A stretch of 64,000 nucleotides of DNA, from contig JAXRKP010000466.1 in the NCBI GenBank assembly GCA_037039925.1, positions 196,001 through 260,000 of the forward strand. The letters are read 5' to 3'. Origin of the DNA: Doris montereyensis. Lineage: Eukaryota > Mollusca > Gastropoda > Nudibranchia > Dorididae. A program made the position numbers and the translations under genes. Below are positions 13,520 through 26,279 of the stretch, piece by piece. Numbering within the stretch: the first letter of the stretch is position 1; each line of letters opens with the position of its first letter. The notes beneath the pieces are model-generated. The model ran no database searches. It saw nothing but the letters and a program-made list of their open reading frames with translations, and was not told where the DNA came from.

Positions 13520-14345
13520 TTTTCTGATGCTTCCCGTTGCCATGGAAATGGTGGCCATCTTGGATTTTGACCCCAAATTTTACCAAGTTCAATATCGATT
13601 GGCTTTTTTATTTTTCAACAAATTTCTTTCAAACTTGGCACACACCTTATTTGATACAACTACAATATCTAAATTGATCAGATCGGATTTTTGTTTTTAT
13701 GAATTTTTGAAAATAGCATATGAGAACACCCAAAAATATACAAAAATATTGTACAAAAAAAGTTCAATTTTTCCAAAACTATAATACATATAAAAAAAAG
13801 CATCTGATCATTTCTTTGTTTTCCCCCACTCACCATTCAACCAAATTTCATGAAGATACGTTGAGAAATAAAAAAAGTAGATAGGAAATAATGAACAAAA
13901 AAGTCATTTTGAGAAAATTGTATTTTTCTCTTATTTTCTGTTATTTGAATATATCTTTCTCCCATAAACCTAAGAAAAGAGTAGGATAATACATTGAAAC
14001 ATCATAAAACCTTGAGAGGCTCTCGACTACTTCTTATTGACACTGTTTCAACTGCACCAGCACCTTGTACTCATTTAGAGATTTTTTGACAATAGGTGCG
14101 TGGAATATGTTCAATATTTTCCGGATCACCTAAGGCAATATTCATAATAGATCTTCAAATAAGTTTTTTTGGATAGTGTTTATTGTGACGATCAAAATAA
14201 GTATCAACTTGATACTTGAGATAATATTTCTGGTTTTTATCATATTATAGCTGTGTTGAAACTTTAAAGATAGGCCTGTATCGTTTCTAAAAAATGTGTA
14301 TAAATTCAAAGAATCGATACTGAGTTTTTTATACATTATTATGAC
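13520..14345. repeat. Non-coding interspersed repeat, inverted copy at 41300-41890
   Basis: Reverse-complement matches in consistent order: TCAGTATCGATTCTTT (14310-14330 versus 41310), TTTTTTAGAAACGATACAGG (14275 versus 41345), GAGGCTCTCGACTACTTC with GTTTCAACTGC (14025-14055 versus 41560-41610), and GAAACATCAT (14000 versus 41615). No ORF or domain was seen. It may be a MITE-like or Helitron-like element of at least 600 bp. Confidence 0.65.
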
Positions 14346-14449
14346 GGGAATGAAGTGCTCTATTCAGTAGTATGATAGACTAGATTTGTCCCATTTTCGG
14401 CAAAAATGGCATGCCCGGAACCCCCCCCCCTAGGTTATGTCCCTGAAAA

Positions 14450-17445
14450 TGTATGATCTTTTTTTCGTTCTTTCTTTAGCAGCTCCCATTCTACCTTCCG
14501 GTGTATGGGTTTACATGCCCAAAATGATATTTCTCCAGCCTGCCCTGTCCTGACATTTTCTGTTTCCTTCCATGAAAGTTAAATTTCTTTACTTTAATGT
14601 CTCTTTTATATCTTCTTCTCACTTTCTCTAAGGTCTGCCTTTTGGTCTTTTACCTTGAGTTTTAGCACTGTATTATACTGATTTAGCTATTCTATTGTCA
14701 TTCATTCTGTTTTTATGCCCAAACCATCTCAGTTGATTTATTTCTATCTTAGTTTTTATGCCATCTGCTTTAGTTTGATCTCTTATTGTTGTGTTTCTGA
14801 TTTTGTCTCTTTTAGTTTTCCCTACTACTCTTCTTAGATAATTCATTTCAACTGTTGGGTACTCTACTGTATTCCCTACCGTGCGTAAGGTCCAGGTTTT
14901 ACTGCCATAGAGGAGAGTAGGACAATAAACTGTGCTGTATACTGCCATTTTGGTTTTTGTGGACAATTTTTGTTTACCTATACTATAAACACCTTTCCTA
15001 GATGGTTATATATTGCACTTGCCTTTTGGATTCTCTGGCTAATTTCTTCTCTTAGTTTTCGCTCTGAGTTAATCATTACTCCTAGGTAATTGTAGCTTTG
15101 AACTTGTTCTAAATTCTCCCTATCCAATTTAGGATTGTGTGTGTTAGTTTCCTAGATACTAGCATTGTTTTGGGTTTTTTTTGCATTTACTATCATTCCT
15201 CTTTTATTTAATTCATTATTCATCATGTTGATATTCTACTTAAGGTCACTTTCTGATTTTCTAAACAGAACTAAATCATCGGCAAATGAAAGCATTAATA
15301 CATTTACTGGTTTGAGCTTTCACATACCTACAATTATTTTCTTTATTTTTGAGGATGCCTTTGCAACTGAATCTATAAATGTGATAAATAAAAGAGGACT
15401 TAGGATACGACCCTGTCTTACTCCTATATCTACATCAAATTCTTCAGATACATTTCCAGCTACGCTCACTGCACATCTTGGTGTATTGTAAAAACTTTTA
15501 ATGGTTTCTATTAACTTTTGGTCTACATTGTATTCTTTTCCATCCCTCTTCACATTGGCAAATGCCTTTTCTACATCAATACAAAACAGGTGCAAGTCAA
15601 GGTTTCTCTCAAGGAATTTTTCTATTATTTGTCTAATTGTAAATATGTGGTCTTGTACACTTCTTCCTGGTCTAAATCCACTCTGGTGTTCTTGAATCTG
15701 ATTATGATCCTCTACTCTTATCCTTCGTCTCATGTCCAGTATCCTGGCATACACTTTTCCTGGTACGCTAAGTAGTGATATCCCTCTATAGTTTGAGCAT
15801 TCCATAGTTGAGCCTTTCTTGTGTGTTGGTACTACCGTTCCCTTTTTTCCAGTCATCTGGCACCTGTTTTGACTTACATGCTTGTTGACATATTGCATGT
15901 AGTAGTTTGTCTGCCTCTTTCCCTTGGTTTTTAATTAGTTCTGGATAAACTTGATATGCTCCTGGGGCCTTTCCTAAATTCACTTTTCTTACAGCTGTTT
16001 GGAGTTCTTCCATTGAGATTTCTGCATTTTGAGCTGTCTCGTCTGGAATGCTTGTTACTCTTACTACTAATTGATCTGTACTCCTTGTTTCATACGTTCT
16101 GGAAGGATTATGTAATTGGTGAAAAGACTTTCTCCACGTTTCCATGATTTTGCTGTCTTCTTTCATTATTTCTCCTTTGGTGTTAATTTGTCGTATTGGG
16201 CATACTTTGGTCTCTCTCATGTTCTTCATTGCTTCCCAGAACAGCTTTTGATTTCCTTGATAGCTTTCTTGAAATCTTTGTCCAAACTCTTTCCACTGTT
16301 CCTGTTTTGCTTTCCTAACTTCCTCTGGCGATAGTTCTTTTACTCAAGTAATCTATCCTATCCTCTGAGTGATAGCCTCTTTGTTTGCAAGTATTTCTTC
16401 AAGGCATCCTTCTTTTCTTTGATCTTAATCTTGACATTCTCATTCCACCATGCTGCTATTTTCTTATCTCCTTTAATTTGTTTCCTACCACAGACCTCTT
16501 CAGTACAACTGAGGAGTGTTTCTTTATACACTTGCCACTTTTTCTTTTATTTTGCTATCCTTCAGATCCATCTGCCTTTCACAGATAAATAATTTGATCT
16601 TGGATTGGTATATTTGTTCTACTATTGGTTTATTTAGTTCATCTATTTTGAGTTTAGTAGCTTTCTTCTCTTTCCTTTTCAGTTTGTTTTCTTCAGTCAG
16701 TAATCTCATTTTGGCAACCACTAGGTGATGATCACTAAATATTTCAGCTCCTCTGTTGCATCCAATGTACTGTAAAAAAGGAGCTGCTAACTATTATGTA
16801 ATCTATGATTGACTTTTCACATGTGTCTTCATTCACACTTGCATATTTGTGGATATCTTTATGAGGAAAAAAGATGTTGGCTATTTTCACGTTATTCTTT
16901 AGGCAAAAATCTATTAGTTTCTCTTCCTTTGGAGAAGTTGTTGTCTCTCCTTCTTTAGCTATTACTCCTCCTGATCTTTCTACATTGTTGCCTAAGCTAG
17001 CGTTTAAATCTCATAAAACTATTAGTTCCTGTTTGGGTTTGAGATTCTCTGCAGCTATTTGTAAATCGTTTTCGAAGATATCCTTTTCTTCTTTGGTGGC
17101 ATCTTCGTTTGGTCAATAAGCTACTAATAATTTAATTTCTCTTCGTTTTAGTTTAATATTTAATAGCTGTGGGCTTATAAATTTCTAACTTTCCAGTAGC
17201 TATTCTTGCCTTTTATGAATAAGAAGGCCTACTCCTGCTCTAGCTCTATCTTTGGCATCTACTCCTGAGAAAATTAAAGTATGATTTGGTCCTACATTTT
17301 CTATTCCTTGCCCTTTTTTCATTGTTTCTGTAATGGCTAATTCTAACTCTTTTCCAGTTATTGCCCTAATATTCCATGTTCCAAAAATCATAGTCCGTGT
17401 TCTTTTCCAGAGTCGTCTTTGAAAGTTCAATCCAGGTATATCATC
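14450..17445 (-). mobile_element. RTE-like LINE, nearly full-length but decayed (endonuclease, RT, C-terminal domain)
   Basis: Minus strand, in order: AP endonuclease start (IFGTWNIRAITGKELELA, IFSGVDAKDRARAGVGLLI at 17200-17430); endonuclease C-terminus and linker in broken frames (16500-17100); RT thumb-palm region (VNLGKAPGAYQVYPELIKNQ near 15950, YRGISLLSVPGKVYARIL, HQSGFRPGRSVQDHIF, DVEKAFANV, GVRQGRILSPLLF at 15320-15898); the RT box LSFADDLVLFRKS at about 15255-15295; and the C-terminal region (LLYGSKTWTLR, LRWFGHKNRMNDNRIAKS at 14673-14966), ending RAGWRNIILGM. Several frameshifts and stops separate these, so it is dead. A fragment of the same family is at 58740-58938. Retrotransposes by target-primed reverse transcription when intact. 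Confidence 0.92.
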
Positions 17446-17760
17446 ATATCAGTTTTGTTTTGGATAAGCAGGGGATTAGCCCACTGTACTCTAAGTAGAT
17501 GGTGGGGTTGTTACCTTGAGGCCCCATACTGGGCCTTGTTATTTTCTATCAGGGTTAATTCCCTTAGACTTTGGTCACCTAAAACCAGCCTTCAAGGTAG
17601 CAGGCTGTTATTTTCTGTCAGGGTCAACTCCCTTAGCCTTTGATCAGTGAAGACCTTCCTGCAAGGTAGCAGGAGACTCGTGGAGGGCGGGGCCGCCTAA
17701 TCCCCGTACAGGTGCTTACCTGTCCACTGCTCAGTTAAGTCAGATCTGTGATGCCAAATT
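17446..17760. repeat. Probable LINE 5' flank with 72-bp imperfect duplication
   Basis: Two imperfect copies of TTGTTATTTTCTATCAGGGT ... CTTCAAGGTAGCAG lie at about 17536-17605 and 17606-17680. On the minus strand they sit upstream of the RTE-like ORF, so they may belong to its 5' UTR. That link is inference. 17761-18825 shows no gene that I can support. Confidence 0.45.
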
Positions 17761-18829
17761 AAGAGAAAGAGACATGGATTCAAAGGCCTGGTTTCACAGA
17801 TTTGAGTTAAATATGAAAATGTATGGTTTAAGGCCCAGAGTCTGAAATCCTACTTTATAATATGAAAATTAATCTTAGATATATGTTATATCCAAGCAAG
17901 ATATAGAGACCCATATAATATATAAAGTATAAATATGTAACCTATTCATCCATTGGTTGGGGAAAAATCAACTCCGTTGTTAAATATACTTCAACATTAT
18001 GCCTAAAAATTTACATTATCCAGTGGTTTTATATAGAAATTTTTTTGTTACAGCCATTTAGCATTCTCATTTTATCTAAAACATTCCGCTATCCGACGTG
18101 ATGCTAACTGGCGGTGCAGAACGACGACTGTAATTGCGGTCTAAGAACCCTTTGCCAAACACCCAGGTCTGCCTACCGCCCCATTAAGCTGATTTCTTTT
18201 CTATAGTCCATTAACAGCACATCCAAAGTTGTCTAGACATAGATTTCAAACATAAAGGCATTTCAATTAAACCAGATTTGTCAATAATCAAACCATGTTT
18301 CTCAGCTGTAATAAATAGGTGTTGATAGCGAAATGTCTCTTCCTGCCAGACGAAAAGGTGTCAATGGGGCGTTTTAGCGTGCAAAATTATTTACCTTTGT
18401 TTCAGAAACAGATCGATGGTAACTCTTTTGTATGGAGCCTGAAGCCCTTATTTAATTATAGTAAAATACGAGGGCAGTGAGTACCCCACATGATTATTCA
18501 TAAATAATAATGTTATTACAAAAGTAGTATATAACTACTATTACCATTTCTAGTCTTGTTAATGATCATTCTAATACTGTAAATAATAATGCTAACATTT
18601 GTGGTGATGATTATTATTAATAATAAAAGAAGAAGAAGGAACAGGATGACCACCGGTAATTATAACAGAAAGTAGATCTAGAATAAGAAATGATAGAGTA
18701 GTAGTAGATAACATTCTAGGAGTTCATATTTTTATAACTTATTGACTGGCGCTTAACAAGATTAATTTCTTATCTATTTTCTTTGTTTGCACTGAGTTAC
18801 ATTGATGCAAGGTCTCACATTCTATGTGA

Positions 18830-19955
18830 AAGTTCCATTTTAGGACCACTATTGTTCAATATTTTCATAAACGATATCTTTCATTTCATAAAAGATGGTA
18901 AAATATATAATTATGCTGATGATAACACTTGTCTTTTGCTCATCCAGTGTATGATGTTTTGATAAATACTTTAGAAAAGGAAAGCAATATATTGATAGAT
19001 TGGTTTAAAATTAACTGCATGCAAGCAAATCCAAATAAGTTCCAAGCTATCACAATAGGAAAGAAAACATTTGCAAAAAAACCCATTTTCAAAATTGATT
19101 GTATTGATATCTCTTGTGCGAGGTAGTAAAGCTTCTGGGAATTGACATTGATTATCAACTCAAATTTGATAATCACATTAAGAATTTATGCCGAAGAGCC
19201 TCTCAACAACTACATGTCTTAAAACGAATTGGTAGATGCTTATCAAAATTAAATTGATTAACAATTTTTCACACTATTGTGCTTTCAAATTTCAGCCCTT
19301 TGGCATGGCATTTCTGCTCAAAAACGAGAGAACATTCAAGAGCGCGCACTACGTTTTAATTATGAGAACTATGAGAACTCATATGAACAACTTTTAACCA
19401 TCGCTAAAGTTCCATCCTTACAAATAAGAAGAATGCGAACAATGGCTCTTGAGACTTTTAAAATACTAAATAACTTTGCACCACCATGTTTGGACAACTT
19501 GGTGCAATTCAAAAACCAAAGATATAATTTTAGATATTCAAATATGTTTGAAATTCCAAGGGTGAGGAGTACGATGTATGGCAAAAATTCTTTTAAAAAT
19601 GCAACAGCTGTCCTTTGGAACGAGTTGCCACAACACATTAGAGAAGTTTCAAATTTTAATATATTTAAGAATCTCGTGTCTTGCTGGAATGGAAAAGAAT
19701 GTACTTGTATTGCATGTGGATAGCTGTTTGTGTATTCTTTTTAATGTTTTCTTTTAAATAACATGTGTTCTATTTTAACTACGTTTAGTTTATTGACCTG
19801 TGTCGTTGCATTTCTGCTATTTTATATATTGTTAAGTCAGCTAAAAGCTCTTCAGAGCTTATATGATTATATGTATATGTATTATTTCTGTAAACCTGTA
19901 TGATGAAATTGCCGACTATAAATAACATTTTGAATTGAATTGAATAGTATTATAG
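18830..19955 (+). mobile_element. CR1/Jockey-like LINE, 5'-truncated
   Basis: Plus strand. RT motif GPLLFNIFINDIFHF followed by NYADDNT (about 18840-18930, YADD catalytic box intact), then after a frame change ERALRFNYENYENSYEQLL, YNFRYSNMFEIPRVRST and AVLWNELPQHIRE with FKNLVSCWNGK (19277-19723). A 3' UTR of about 230 bp follows and ends CCGACTATAAATAACATTTT plus repeated TTGAA. It is the same family as the minus-strand copy at 8509-9940. Truncated upstream of the RT palm. Confidence 0.88.
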
Positions 19956-19959
19956 GCTT

Positions 19960-22305
19960 TTGCATTGAGGAAATGGTGAGACGCAAAAGTGTTACCATGG
20001 CCAATTTCATGAGGTCTAATCAGGAATATCTGAAACGAGCTAGACCCCCATGTAGTTTTACATTTTGATCCATATTCATAAAATCTAATTTAGTATATTT
20101 GTGAAGCCTGTTTTCAATTCTCAAATTCTCTAACAAATTATTAAATGTCTCAACCATACTACAAGTTCAAATTGATTCTTGTTTTTTTTCGTGTCCTATT
20201 TTTTTCAACTCGTTCGTTGGACAGAAGCACATCTAAATCCAGAACTAGAACCTAATGTAAATAGATCTTGTCACAGGGAGATACAACATATATTTATTTA
20301 CAAGAGTGATATAAAAATCTCAATTATTAATTAGATTCTATGGCAACACAAGATAGTTGGACTTGAGCAATCTAGATTTCTAAAGGTCGAAAGGGTGAAA
20401 ATACTAGTACGAATTTAAGTAGATCTAGCACTCGGATCTCCCGGTAGGTGCTAGCAAGAATAAGTCGTGAAATGACACGCATAGGATATCAAAGATGCCA
20501 TAGCAACTATTTTCCTACAATTTTATGATAAATCTAATCATATATACTGATTCACATGTTTAGATAGATAACATTTAAGTGTCAAAGTCAGTGCATAAGT
20601 CTTCTGCTGTCACTATACAATGAATAGCACTAGTAAAAACAGCCACGCAAAAGAGTTACCATACCAATCTGGGAGTTGCGCAATGCATTGTGGAACAGAT
20701 TGGCAGTAGGAACTAAATGCCTCATTTCATCCGCCTGTACCTAGCAAACAATGGTCAGCATCTAGCGTAGGTCATTCTTACTCTACCTGCCAGACAGTGC
20801 GGCATCCTGATGCACAATATTTTATGTAACCAAAATGAACACAATGGTCTTAATTCATCATTCCTTTACGTACATTACATACACAATGAATAATACAAAA
20901 TGTCGATCAAATACAAAATGTATCCCCAACCAGTCAGGTAGAAATGGATGGACATTGGCTACATATCAAGTTTCTTCCCCTGCAAGGTTGACCTGTCGCT
21001 CGTTTACTGATAGATGTTTATTGCATGATTGACAGGTTGGGCAAGAATAAGATTTAAACATGGTCATAGCCTTAAATGAGATATTCAGTTATTTGTATTG
21101 GTTATCTCTCTTGAAATTTGCTTACTTCTACGGTCCGCCCACCATCCCAATTTTTTTGTCCCAAAGAGAAAATGACCCATGCAGGCCTAGAATGAACAGC
21201 ACCCCATCACTACAAGAAATATTACATTTACCGAGACAATGAAGACCTGGCGTCTGAGTCAAGACTTTGAGCCATGGTGAAGAATTTCTGTAGATATGGA
21301 AAAAATATTGTCATATTTTCAAAAGCAAAAACAAAACATTGACTTACTTAAAACAAACTGCATATATGTAGGTATCAATATAAAAAAGAATTTTCAATTT
21401 AGTCAGTAATTGTTAAGTACAGTCGATTACAGTTTTAATCGCAACATGACGGGAGCGACACCACTTTCTGATCGGCCAGACTGCCCAACAGATATGGCCG
21501 GTCATCGTCTACAATTTCATGATTTCTCAACAGGCTTACACAAGATGGACTACGAGAAAATAGCTCGACGTGATATTACCGTTATCAGATCCCAGATCGA
21601 AATTTTTTGTTGTTGTCCGACCATAAGGTTTTGCAGACTGATAGTAGTCTCATGGTATTCTCACTCTCATTTAGAGTTACCTATGATTTTTTCGTGTATT
21701 TTACAGGATAAATGGCCGTAGGAATACGTTTTCTTTCACTCCGTATCATAAAACGGCACTTCTACGTATTTTCCAACTGTTTTTTTCAGCTCCTACTGTG
21801 TGTTCATTTGTAGACCACAATTGTTACATAATAACGAAAATCTGAAACCTGCCTCACGTGAGCACTGCAAAAGATTTTAAAAAAATTAGAACTCGCCAAA
21901 TTTTTTTGAACAATTCTTTCACAAGGAATTAAAGAAAACAGAAAAAGGTCGTAGACCTTACCTATATTAAGGTGAAAAAGGACTTATTAAAAAGAGGGAA
22001 GTACCATCAGTCTCCATTGCTGACGTTCGCACCCAAAAAATATTCACAAAAACACACATTGAAAGCAAATTTCACAATATTATGTTTTTTATATCTGCGA
22101 TGTCAAAGCTATACATGGACCAAATGTTAAGAAGATTCATCTTTTAGACTTTGAGAAAGATTAATAGAAGAGTTCAAGTTATCATTTGGTCCCATTTTTG
22201 TGAAACCTGCCAAAAGTACCACGTCAAGCCACTCGCTTCATAACAGGAGACACACCACAAGAATGACAGAATGCATCACATGAATGCTAAGATTAGGCCT
22301 ACTTA
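19960..22305. other. Intergenic, no gene seen
   Basis: About 2.3 kb with scattered AGATCTAGA-type hexamers. Open frames at 20835, 21060 and 21410 show no domain and no convincing splice context. Nothing I can annotate. Confidence 0.5.
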
Positions 22306-22730
22306 TTCCGAGAAAATGAACGATGAGAACGGACTAATGTCGACACACGATACGATATATCTACTCGATCGATTTCAGACTCCAATGTTAGCGAGTAAAG
22401 CGACTGCTAGTGCTAGCTATGAGGTTGTGATCAATGTGGTGACGTGAAACAAGATGCTAGCGCTTTCTGTCACGTTTCTCGTGATATTCATTGCGTCTTT
22501 GCAGTAATATTAGTTTTGTTTCCGAGAAAAGGAACGATGAGAACGGACGAATGTCGATATACGATACGTTAAATGTACTCGATCGATTTCAGACTCCAAT
22601 GTAAGCGAGTAAATTGACTGCTAGTGCTAGCTAGGAGGTTGTGACCAATGTGGTGACGTGAAACAAGATGCTAGCGCTTTCTATCGCGTTTCTCGTGATA
22701 CTCATTGCTTCTTTTGCAGTTTTCATCACA
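22306..22730. repeat. 214-bp tandem duplication covering the ALG10 5' flank and start codon
   Basis: Two copies begin TTCCGAGAAAA/TTCCGAGAAAAGGAACGAT at 22306 and 22520. Each carries CTCGATCGATTTCAGACTCC, GTGGTGACGTGAAACAAG and an ATG followed by CTAGCGCTTTCT. The first copy's reading frame (MLALSVTFLVIFIASLQ) stops after 17 codons; the second runs on toward the ALG10 exon. Confidence 0.93.
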
Positions 22731-22816
22731 TACAAGTAATTCAAGATGCACCTTACATGGACGAAATATTCCATGTACCTCAAGCAAAGAAGTACTGTTC
22801 TTTCAACTTTTCACAC
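22668..22816 (+). CDS. ALG10: ALG10 exon 1 (dolichyl-P-Glc: alpha-1,2-glucosyltransferase, N-terminus)
   Basis: ALG10 adds the last (third) glucose to the lipid-linked N-glycan precursor in the ER membrane. The exon starts at an ATG that opens a hydrophobic N-terminal segment (MLALSIAFLVILIASFAVF), the usual first membrane span. In another frame it gives the family signature PYMDEIFHVPQAKKYC, ending FNFSH at a GTAAGT donor (22817). Family members continue WDP.ITT.PGLY in the next exon, which I could not find. The change of frame between the hydrophobic start and the signature (around 22727-22733) means an indel, either a true frameshift or an assembly error. The start lies in the second copy of a 214-bp tandem duplication. 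The matching C-terminal exon is at 28795-29415 on the same strand. Confidence 0.82.
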
Positions 22817-22859
22817 GTAAGTTTTCAGTGTGTTGTCCATCGCCGGTGATCATGTAAGG

Positions 22860-24684
22860 CAGAAAAACAAAAGCGAAAGTGAAAGTTCCCACAGCAGTCA
22901 TAAAATTAAAATCATCATCGATAGTATTTTTTTTTTATGTAGACTCTAGTAGTAGAATAGTAGCAGGAGCTGGAGCCGAAATACAGTCGACCCCGGGTTA
23001 TAACTAATTCAGTCCAACAGTGTCCAACCGCTGGCTCAGATCCTCCACTCACTCAAGCAGAGGGGTTCATGGTTGTGCAGCTAGATCTATAGATAGTGGC
23101 CTACAGACAGATTGTAAACATGTCATATATGCTGTTAGATCTATATACCACTGGTTTCAGGAATAAGTGGTGAATCTAAATCCAGCAGTATTATATAGAT
23201 CTAGATTTATGTATGAGAAATAATATTTGTATTGTGTTAAGCTGAACAGCAAAAATTAAAACACAAAATTTGATTTTGTAATTTTCTACAAGGGTTCCAA
23301 TAGGTAGATATAATCCAAATTGCTGGACTTGCATGTATTCTAATACCAATTTAATTTCATATGTGCAAAAAATTCCACAACAATCCATTGAACAGTGAAT
23401 TTTTAACTATTGTTTGTTTTGTAGGACCACAAAATTAAAAAAATGAACAGAAAATGAAAATTGAGCATATCAACACAGTCATTTCATATGCTGAAAGAAA
23501 GCCTATTGAGGTGTAATATTGCTTGAAGCAATTGAAAGGGTCATTTGATTAGTGTTTCTAAGTCACAATGACGTCATTTAGAGAAAAATGACAAAAACCA
23601 TGGACTTTGATAATTAAAATTTTCAAACGGTTGTAAACAGGATATATTTTCATCATTCATATCATTTTCACACTTTTCAGGAAGCATGATTTTCTGTTAT
23701 TCCCTCGGATAATGTCTGTCTCGTTTTTCACGAAAATGGACTTAAACCCACTATTGAATTAACCCCTTCAATTCTTTGCATTCAAGGCTTGTGTGAACAG
23801 CCTTTGCAGAAAATATTTGTATGATGACGGCGATTAGCGGGTGTACTGCATACGACACAGTTTCTGTCATTGGTAGAGAGAGATGAGGTGAAGATTTCCA
23901 GTGAATCTTTCATTCAGACTTGTTTAATGGGAATCATTTCGATTTTTTTCTTAAATTTAAGGGCAGGCAGATTTTCCTGTTCAGGCCACGATCGTTCTGA
24001 TTTTTGGATTACTCGTAAAGCGTTTCCCGAAGTTCATCTTTTAAATCATATTTTTTTTATTATGAGCGGCTCGTGGGCCTGAATCAGTTAATCACAACAC
24101 GACGGGAGCAGCAAAATTGGGTACTCCTTAACAATTGATGTCCCGCTGATACAAGAAATGGTCTGCCAGATAGAAAAACCAGGCCAAATATTTTAATGGA
24201 AATGAAGTGAAAATAAGGGGGGGGTTTAGGGCCCTTCCCCCTGTTTATGTGAAAGCCCAGTGGAAAAAAAAGGGTGGGGGGGTTCAGGCGGGTCTCCTTC
24301 CTGAATAAAAGCCATCAATTTCTAAGGAGTGCCCAAAATAGTTGCTGCGATTATCCAAGTTGCAAAATACCCAGAATTCACCATTGGCCCAGTAACCTAG
24401 TTTATACAAATGTATCATATTTATTACAAGATGGACTATTTTAAGATTTTAAGCATGATTTATTGATACAGATAGGTTCTATCTTTACATGACCTCTACT
24501 TCCTTTCTACTGACCTTAGATAGCCGTACTGACGTTACACCACTCTAGCCTAGATTACAGAGTTGCAGTTATTTTGGGAAGGATTTTCGTAGTGTTGGAG
24601 GTCGGGGTGTTATTACAGGGTGACCCAGATGCTAGCATCCTGTCCAGGAGAATGGCCTGCCCCATTTCGTGCTGCTGGTGTCAT
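22860..24684. other. ALG10 intron, no gene seen
   Basis: About 1.8 kb of AT-rich sequence with a poly-T run and AGATCTA-type motifs. I looked for the missing second ALG10 exon (WDP.ITT.PGLY) and did not find it here. Confidence 0.45.
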
Positions 24685-24795
24685 CGATGGCCTGTCGTTA
24701 GGCTGTCGGACTCAGGATCATGAGGTCCCGGGTTTGAATCCTGGCACCGCTAGGCCCACCGTTGTGTTGCTTGGGAAAGACACTTAAGGCTGCCG
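24685..24795 (+). repeat. tRNA-derived SINE
   Basis: A-box-like TGGCCTGTCGTTAGG at about 24690, then GGACTCAGGATCATGAGGTC and B box GGTTTGAATCC, followed by the family tail GTTGTGTTGCTTGGGAAAGA with CACTTAA. The same family is at 6352-6462 in inverse orientation. RNA polymerase III internal promoter architecture; not a tRNA gene. Confidence 0.8.
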
Positions 24796-24990
24796 GGCCA
24801 TAGAAACTCATGCTTCATGCCTCACGCTCATGCTTCACGTCTAAACGCGTGAGTGGAAAAATGAACAAACGTAATCTTATTTGCGGTGGGCCATACACCT
24901 CCGCTCACGCCTCACACTTCAAGCTTCACGACTCATGCGTGAAGCTAGATGTGAACATGTTCACTTTTTCGAGACGTGAGTCCGGGGGCA
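24796..24990. repeat. Palindrome-rich block of CATGCTTCACG-type subrepeats
   Basis: Many variants of the motif CTCACGC / CATGCTTCACG / GCGTGAAGC occur in both orientations within 190 bp. Dense short direct and inverted subrepeats are typical of subterminal regions of DNA transposons. It lies about 1.1 kb upstream of the Harbinger genes and could be that element's left end, but I did not find the matching right end. Confidence 0.35.
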
Positions 24991-25599
24991 GACTGGATAT
25001 AAGAGCGTTTCGCACATGTTTCCTCGAATTGGTCCAGTTGGAAAATTGGAGTTGCTCCAGGCTCAAGCTAAATCCCGGACTGCAAGGTAGGCCTAAATTT
25101 GTACGATTAGCAGCCAGCTAGTGTAACTCCTGTTGCATGAGTTCAGAAGCGTGCTGTTTGCATTGACTGACAGGTGTAAGTCTGATACATTGAACTTTAT
25201 CAATGCTTTCGTTTTTAGACGAGCCGATATTGTTGGTGGTGTGGTCGCGGTAATGATGATGCATGGTTATGGTGCTGGTGATGAGGAAGATAGGGGAGAA
25301 GGAGGAAGAGGGTGAGGAGGAGATGTGGCTGTTTCAGGTTGTTTTCTGAAATTTGAGTGTAGAAATAGCAGTACAGTCCAATCTCTGGATAACGACAGCC
25401 TCTGGATAGCGACATCAACCTCTGGTCCCGATTTTTAAATTTACATCATTAGCAATAAAACCCTCCAGATAGAGACCAACATTTAAGTAAAACATCTGTT
25501 TAGCAACATCGATAATCGGCAGTTAACACCAACGCTTGGACACAAATTATGTTCTAGCCAAATAGGCAACCCCGTTTCCGACCAGCGTCAACTCGTACT

Positions 25600-26090
25600 A
25601 GATCTAGTGATAGCGTGGTAGAGTCCGAAGAAGGGTGTGTGTGGAGTGGAGGGGTGCAAAGGGGAGGGGGAGGTAGGCTGAGACAAAATGCCCCCTTCGC
25701 AGTGGGGATGTGCAGGATGAGACAACGGGGAGGGAAGGGGCGGGGGTGAGCAATGTCTTCGTCATTGTTCCGACAAAGGCACAAACACGTGTTCGTCGCG
25801 CGCACGTGTGTGTATGTGTGCGTGTGTCCACATTCTTGTGAATCTCTGTACACACTAGCCTACACACTCGATTGTAGACAGTGTTGTTTCTTGATTGAGA
25901 CAAGCATGTACCGCGGGTAGAGAAGGTAGTAAAAGTATTGGTAGCAGTAACACCAGCCACAGCAGTAGTAGTAGTAGTAGTAGTTTTTTGTTCGCTGTTA
26001 TGGCTGTTGTATGATTGTTGAAAATAATGATGATGATGTAGATGCTGTAAATGCTGCTGCTGCTGCTAATTGTTCTTGCTGGCCTTTGTG
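25600..26090. repeat. Low-complexity tracts: G-rich, (GT)n, (TAG)n, (TGC)n
   Basis: G-rich 25625-25750, GTGTGTATGTGTGCGTGTG near 25808, (TAG)n at 25966-25985, and short TGC/GAT trinucleotide runs up to 26070. The overlapping minus-strand open frames are composition artefacts. Confidence 0.7.
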
Positions 26091-26279
26091 TTGTTTTATT
26101 TATTTTTCTGTAGGATGGATGATTACAAAGACAGACGTATTGAGTTAGTCCGAGCAAGGCCTCAGCTCTGATCCTGACTATAAAGACAAAGATCAAAAAG
26201 CACAAGTTTGGGAAGACCTTTCCATGATACTGACTGCACCCAAAGGTAAAAAGGAAGCATCGTGTGGCAGGACTCTTGA

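Noticed and set aside
13527..13600. CCATGGAAATGGTGGCCATCTTGG as a conserved regulatory site
   Set aside because: Similar text occurs at 41780 inside the same repeat family; more likely a transposon end than a control element.
24685..24795. tRNA gene
   Set aside because: A and B boxes are present, but no acceptor stem or anticodon arm closes; the conserved non-tRNA tail shows it is a SINE.
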